DNA of 10,274 bases from JAEUMD01 sp964559355 (GTDB lineage: Bacteria; Pseudomonadota; Alphaproteobacteria; Rhizobiales; Hyphomicrobiaceae): NCBI GenBank assembly GCA_964559355.1, contig CAZLHQ010000120.1:1-10274 (forward strand), read 5' to 3'. This document shows positions 7,064 through 10,274 of the stretch, in pieces. How positions within the stretch are numbered: the stretch's first letter is position 1; every line of letters begins with the position of its first letter. The notes under the pieces were generated by a model that was not told where the DNA came from, ran no database searches, and saw only the letters and a list, made by a program, of their open reading frames with translations. The translations under genes and the position numbers were made by a program.

Positions 7064-7447
7064 ATGCGATTGGGTACGGCAGCCGTGGGCATGGTGGTGT
7101 TGCTGGCAGCCACAGCGGGACCTGCTGCGGCCGCCGTGCGCGTATGCACCACCGCACAATTGAGTGACATTGCGCATGCGGCCGGCGAATTGGAGGCGCG
7201 GCGGGCGGCGCTCGCGAGCTGGCGCGCCAAGGCGGCACGCTCTGGCCGCGCCTTTACGAACTGGCGTCTTGCAGCCAAAAAGAGCAGTCGCTGTGCGCGA
7301 TTGAAGGACGGGCAGTATGCATGCGTCGCCTTCGCGGTGCCTTGCCGGTTGCAGCAAGTCGTGCCGCGCAAGCGCAGCCCCGAAGGCGTGAAACCGCAGT
7401 TGCCTCCGGGCAGGTTGCCGGGAAAAGGCGGCGTGCGCGACATCTGA
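7064..7447 (+). CDS. Small exported cysteine-containing protein, function unknown
   Basis: A 127-residue protein that I cannot name. Residues 1-24 look like a Sec signal peptide: Arg2, then a long hydrophobic run (about 5-18), then PAAAA before VRVC, so cleavage near residue 24 is expected. The mature part has an Ala/Arg-rich stretch predicted to be helical (about 32-72) with Trp53 and Trp67, then four cysteines in all (28, 77, 87, 94), compatible with two disulfides in the periplasm. The tail from about 97 is Pro/Arg/Lys-rich. The ATG at 7064 has GAGG at 7051-7054, nine bases upstream. The frame is open back to 6980, but only the 7064 start puts the signal sequence at the N-terminus. The pattern of W, C..C and PC resembles small uncharacterised secreted proteins that I have seen in Hyphomicrobiales. 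It sits 80 bases after era and 32 before recO, so co-transcription is likely but a functional link is not implied. Confidence 0.75.
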   Translation: MRLGTAAVGMVVLLAATAGPAAAAVRVCTTAQLSDIAHAAGELEARRAALASWRAKAARSGRAFTNWRLAAKKSSRCARLKDGQYACVAFAVPCRLQQVVPRKRSPEGVKPQLPPGRLPGKGGVRDI

Positions 7448-7479
7448 GCGGTTCGTTGTGCGGCAGTGGACGACGAGCG

Positions 7480-8217
7480 ATGAACTGGAGTGACGAAGGC
7501 ATCATCCTGTCCGTGCGTCCACACGGCGAAACCGCTGCAGTGGTCGAGTTGCTGACGCGCGCGCACGGCCGTCACACCGGGCTCGTGCATGGCGGTCGCT
7601 CGCGCAAGAGCCGCCCCGTGCTGCAGACCGGCAATCACGTCGACGCAAGCTGGAAGGGCAGATTGTCCGAGCATTTGGGACACATGACGCTCGAGCTGCG
7701 CACAGGCTATGCGGCGCAGGCGATGGATAATGCGGCAGCGTTGACGGCGCTCACGTCACTGGCGGCGCTGGCGCGCTTGCTGCCCGAGCGCGATCCGCAT
7801 CCGAGCCTGTATGAAATTACGCTGTTCGTGTTGGGCTTCCTCGACGATCAGAGCGTGTGGCCGGCCCTGATGGTGCGCTGGGAGCTGGCCTTGCTCAGCG
7901 AGCTTGGCTTCGGCCTCGACCTGGGAGAATGCGTAGCGACCGGCTCCAACGACGCGCTCGTCTATGTGTCGCCCAAGTCGGGGCGTGCGGTCTCGGCGTC
8001 GGCCGGGGAACCCTATCGCGATCGGCTCTTGGCCTTGCCGCAGTTTCTGCTCAAAGGCCGCCGCACGGGCGTCACGCACGAGGACGTCATGAATGGATTG
8101 AAGTTGTCGCGCTATTTTCTGGAGCAACGCGTACTCACGCCGCGAGACTTGCATTTGCCTGAGCCCCGCCTGCGGCTCGAAGCACTGATCGACAAAGGCG
8201 TACGTTCCCTCACTTGA
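7480..8217 (+). CDS. recO: DNA repair protein RecO
   Basis: RecO works with RecR (and RecF) to load RecA onto SSB-coated single-stranded DNA during gap repair. The 245-residue product begins MNWSDEGIILSVRPHGE, the usual start of the family's N-terminal OB-fold, followed by HGGRSRKSRPVLQTGN. The helical C-terminal domain includes RWELALLSELGFGLDL and YVSPKSGRAVS, which match alphaproteobacterial RecO. There is no full four-cysteine zinc site (only Cys in GEC), as in many proteobacterial members. The ATG at 7480 has GTGGA at 7466-7470, nine bases upstream. The open frame extends back to 7321, but that part overlaps the exported-protein gene and is unlike RecO. The last 8 bases overlap the end of the convergent CAP gene. 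Confidence 0.93.
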   Translation: MNWSDEGIILSVRPHGETAAVVELLTRAHGRHTGLVHGGRSRKSRPVLQTGNHVDASWKGRLSEHLGHMTLELRTGYAAQAMDNAAALTALTSLAALARLLPERDPHPSLYEITLFVLGFLDDQSVWPALMVRWELALLSELGFGLDLGECVATGSNDALVYVSPKSGRAVSASAGEPYRDRLLALPQFLLKGRRTGVTHEDVMNGLKLSRYFLEQRVLTPRDLHLPEPRLRLEALIDKGVRSLT

Positions 8218-8917
8218 TCTTGCGGCGAGTCTCGACCTTGACTTGAGGCGTGCCGCGCTTGCCGCGCTCGATTACATAGACAGCGCCAGTTGTCGCCTCA
8301 TAGCGTGCAGTTAGCGCAACCGCGCCCGCACCGGTTCCTGCCTTCTTGAAGACGACGCTGGTTGGCGCACACGTCGTGTGAGTTGCGGCCATGCTCGGCG
8401 CAAGCTCGTGTGATTGATCGCCAAACGAATAGATGACGGTCGATTGGGTGGTGTTGGCGATCTGGACGTCGAACGCGAATGAGCGGGGGCGACCGAACAG
8501 TTGCACGACGACGAACTTGGGGTGCTTGTCGGGGACACGCGCGACCGCGACACCGGTTTCGGTCACGTTGGGTGCTTCGATGTTGCGGCGATGGCCGGGC
8601 GAGTTGATCCAGCCCTCGACGGTCGATTCTGCGAGCTTGCGGCTTTCGAACCCGCGTGAATCGAGACTGCGCGCCAAATTCTCCGAGATCTCGCAATAGT
8701 CGTAGCCGGCATTGCCGGCACGCTGCTGCAGGGTGGTGCCGCCGGCGTCGTGCGCAAAGCTGTCGGTCCGGGCGAGAAAGTCGGCAAAGGCGCGCGCCGC
8801 CGCGGTGAGCGCGGGCGATGGGCCGACGGGGCTCAGTTTGTGCCCGGCGCGATAGGTATTGGTCATCTCGACGATGGCGGTTTCCACGGTCGGAATATCG
8901 GGGAGGATGGTGGGCAT
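8210..8917 (-). CDS. CAP (SCP/PR-1) domain protein with C-terminal beta-type extension
   Basis: A 235-residue protein, the only convincing minus-strand gene here. Residues about 12-140 are a CAP domain: NTYRAGHKLSPV, then SFAH (His56), SENLA (Glu79), EGWINSPGHRRNI (Glu101, His109) and TETGVAVA. The His/Glu/Glu/His set expected to line the CAP cavity is present. Residues about 145-235 form a separate, beta-rich-looking region (FDVQIANTTQSTVIYSFGD, one Cys in THTTCAP) ending in a basic tail. Bacterial CAP proteins are usually exported, but none of the possible starts gives a signal peptide: the in-frame upstream codons are polar and hit a stop at 8957-8959. The biochemical role of bacterial CAP domains is unsettled. 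It converges on recO with an 8-base overlap and diverges from the DUF805 gene. Confidence 0.85.
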   Translation of the reverse strand: MPTILPDIPTVETAIVEMTNTYRAGHKLSPVGPSPALTAAARAFADFLARTDSFAHDAGGTTLQQRAGNAGYDYCEISENLARSLDSRGFESRKLAESTVEGWINSPGHRRNIEAPNVTETGVAVARVPDKHPKFVVVQLFGRPRSFAFDVQIANTTQSTVIYSFGDQSHELAPSMAATHTTCAPTSVVFKKAGTGAGAVALTARYEATTGAVYVIERGKRGTPQVKVETRRKIK

Positions 8918-9115
8918 CAGCGCTCTTGGCTCGACGCTTGCGGGGGTGCCCCGGCGTCAGGGTTGGACATGTGACGGCAATTATTCGCGCGCAGCAGCAA
9001 TTTTGACCCATTGCGGGGCAGCCGCAAACCTCAGCGAAACGATCCCAAAACGCCGCTTTAAGCCATGGCTGCTTACAATTGCAGTGGGTCGAGGCGTTTT
9101 TGTGGGTTTATCGCC

Positions 9116-9784
9116 ATGAGCATTGGTCATCTCCTGTTCGGTTTCCAGGGGCGCGCCAGCCGATCGCATTTCTGGCTCGGCCAATTGGCAATCGTTGTGA
9201 TGATTGTCGTCATCGTGGCGATGATCATCTTCGGGTTTGCCACGGCCAAAGGCGCATCGACGCCGCACGAGATTCTTGGGGCCATCGGTATCCTGCTTTT
9301 GGTGTTTGTCGCATGCTTCGTCCTGCTCGCCTGGATTTCTTGGGCGGTGGCGGTCAAGCGCCTGCACGACCGCAACAAATCCAGTAAATGGCTGCTCATT
9401 GGCTTGGCGCCGACCGTAATCGTGCTCTGGACGTTGTTTACTCAGGGGCTGGCGGCGATGGTCATGCTCGATAAATCGCCGCTGATGATCGTCCTGCAAC
9501 TTGCCGTCGGCGGCTGGTACCTCATCGAATTGGGCTTCCTGAAGGGAACGCCGGGCGGCAACATGTATGGTCCGGCTCCGGGCGGCGGTGCGGGCTTCGA
9601 AAGCGGGTTTGACGATCTTTTCGAGCAGGGCGCCGAGGCTGCCGGCGCGGCTTCTGGCGGCAGGGAGCCCGTGCCCGCAATGCCGGCGGCGGTCGCCAAG
9701 ACGCAGGCCGTCCAGCGGATGGTCAAACAGCCCGCGACGGGGCGTCATCCAGGCGCATTCGGCCGTCGCGGCTCGCACGCCTGA
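9116..9784 (+). CDS. DUF805 family membrane protein
   Basis: A 222-residue inner-membrane protein of unknown function. The family signature is clear: FQGRASRSHFW at 10-20, KRLHDRNKSSKW at 81-92 and a GGNMYGP end to the core at 147-153. Four membrane segments are visible, at about 21-43, 53-77, 92-117 and 123-142. Residues 154-222 are a Gly/Ala/Pro-rich, probably disordered cytoplasmic tail that is not part of the usual domain. I chose the ATG at 9116 because the family signature starts within ten residues and GTGGG lies at 9102-9106. An ATG at 9065 would add 17 polar residues. A TACAAT at 9074-9079 could be its -10 element (no matching -35), and that would exclude the upstream ATG. The 198-base gap to the divergent CAP gene presumably holds both promoters, but I cannot place them firmly. 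Confidence 0.88.
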   Translation: MSIGHLLFGFQGRASRSHFWLGQLAIVVMIVVIVAMIIFGFATAKGASTPHEILGAIGILLLVFVACFVLLAWISWAVAVKRLHDRNKSSKWLLIGLAPTVIVLWTLFTQGLAAMVMLDKSPLMIVLQLAVGGWYLIELGFLKGTPGGNMYGPAPGGGAGFESGFDDLFEQGAEAAGAASGGREPVPAMPAAVAKTQAVQRMVKQPATGRHPGAFGRRGSHA

Positions 9785-9856
9785 GTTGCGCTCGGGTTGA
9801 AAAGACGTACCCGCATGAGGCCGCTGCGGCGTGGGTTGTGGCGCTGGCGCACTTGA

Positions 9857-9872
9857 GCCTGCCCCCTCAGGC
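9857..9872 (+). repeat. Short inverted repeat just upstream of parC
   Basis: GCCTG-ccccct-CAGGC forms a perfect 5-bp stem with a six-base loop, ending 17 bases before the parC ATG. A second palindrome, GCCGC-t-GCGGC (9820-9830), lies in the same 105-base gap. Neither has a T-tract, so they are not intrinsic terminators. A role in parC expression is only a guess. Confidence 0.2.
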
Positions 9873-9889
9873 GCGCTAACCCAGCGAGC

Positions 9890-10274
9890 ATGAGCGACAA
9901 ACCGATTCTGCCGGGCGGAGGCCCGATCGAGCCCGTCAACCTGCGCCTGGCGCTGGAAGAACGTTATCTGGCGTATGCGCTGTCGACCATCATGGGCCGC
10001 GCGCTGCCCGACGTGCGCGACGGCTTGAAGCCGGTGCACCGGCGCATCCTGTATGCGATGCGTGAGCTGAGGCTCGATCCTTCCCAGGGCTACAAGAAAA
10101 GCGCTCGCGTCGTTGGCGACGTGATCGGCAAGTTCCACCCGCACGGCGACCAGTCGATCTATGACGCACTGGTCCGGCTCGCGCAGGATTTCGCGGTTCG
10201 TTATCCACTCGTCGACGGTCAGGGCAACTTCGGCAACATCGACGGCGATAACGCGGCCGCCATGCGTTACACCG
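9890..10274 (+). CDS. parC: DNA topoisomerase IV subunit A ParC (3' end missing)
   Basis: ParC is the DNA-cleaving subunit of topoisomerase IV, which unlinks daughter chromosomes after replication. The 128 complete codons present show the type IIA topoisomerase A-subunit N-terminus: ALEERYLAYALSTIMGRALPD, DGLKPVHRRILYAM, GDVIGKFHPHGD (76-87), YPLVDGQGNFGNIDGD and AAAMRYT. The predicted active-site tyrosine is residue 127 (10268-10270), and the window stops one codon and one base later. NIDGDNAAAMRYT and the genomic position next to recO favour ParC over GyrA. Residue 88, equivalent to E. coli ParC Ser80, is Gln, and residue 92, equivalent to Glu84, is Asp. The ATG at 9890 has only a weak GCGAG close upstream. 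It is 105 bases from the DUF805 stop. Confidence 0.92.
   Translation, partial: MSDKPILPGGGPIEPVNLRLALEERYLAYALSTIMGRALPDVRDGLKPVHRRILYAMRELRLDPSQGYKKSARVVGDVIGKFHPHGDQSIYDALVRLAQDFAVRYPLVDGQGNFGNIDGDNAAAMRYT

Noticed and set aside
6237..7238. 333-codon minus-strand open frame over era
   Set aside because: Era is certain on the other strand; the antisense product has no recognisable motif and is a codon-bias shadow.
9003..9031. TTGACC at 9003-9008 as a -35 box for the DUF805 gene
   Set aside because: At 16-18 bases downstream there is no acceptable -10 hexamer (AAACCT).
8981..10144. 387-codon open frame on the minus strand across the DUF805 gene and the start of parC
   Set aside because: It is antisense to two recognised families, its product is rich in Arg/His/Gln/Pro as expected for GC-rich shadow frames, and it shows no domain.

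Overview
This window carries a GC-rich, densely packed housekeeping cluster whose gene content and order point to an alphaproteobacterium, most likely of the order Hyphomicrobiales (Rhizobiales). Reading along the plus strand it holds: the 3' part of a bifunctional (p)ppGpp synthetase/hydrolase (rel/rsh), a DUF2062 membrane protein, pdxJ, acpS, lepB, rnc, era, a small exported cysteine protein, recO, then a minus-strand CAP-domain protein, a DUF805 membrane protein and the 5' end of parC. The run rel-(DUF2062)-pdxJ-acpS-lepB-rnc-era-recO-parC is the familiar alphaproteobacterial arrangement. The rel and parC protein details also fit the group. The genus cannot be fixed from this sequence.

Region 1-4281: rel is cut by the left edge. 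After a 290-base gap with no convincing promoter, DUF2062, pdxJ and acpS form a tight unit. DUF2062 and pdxJ are 42 bases apart, and pdxJ and acpS overlap by ATGA. Region 4282-4535 is the most interesting non-coding stretch: a sigma70-like promoter (4360-4388, 17-base spacer) lies about 70 bases before a clean intrinsic terminator (4440-4462). This is the layout of a small RNA gene, or of an attenuated leader of lepB. Region 4536-6983 is a lepB-rnc-era unit with an 8-base rnc/era overlap. Region 6984-8217 holds the exported protein and recO.

Region 8210-9784 looks like the accessory part: a CAP-domain protein on the minus strand meets recO tail to tail with an 8-base overlap, and a DUF805 protein is transcribed away from it. 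ParC begins at 9890, and the window ends just after the codon for its predicted active-site tyrosine.

Most genes are core functions: stringent response, pyridoxal phosphate synthesis, acyl-carrier-protein activation, signal peptide cleavage, double-stranded RNA processing, 30S ribosome assembly, recombinational repair and chromosome decatenation. I see no mobile element, CRISPR array, tRNA or rRNA. I found no convincing novel multi-gene system. The points most worth testing are the putative small RNA between acpS and lepB, and the CAP protein that has no visible signal peptide.
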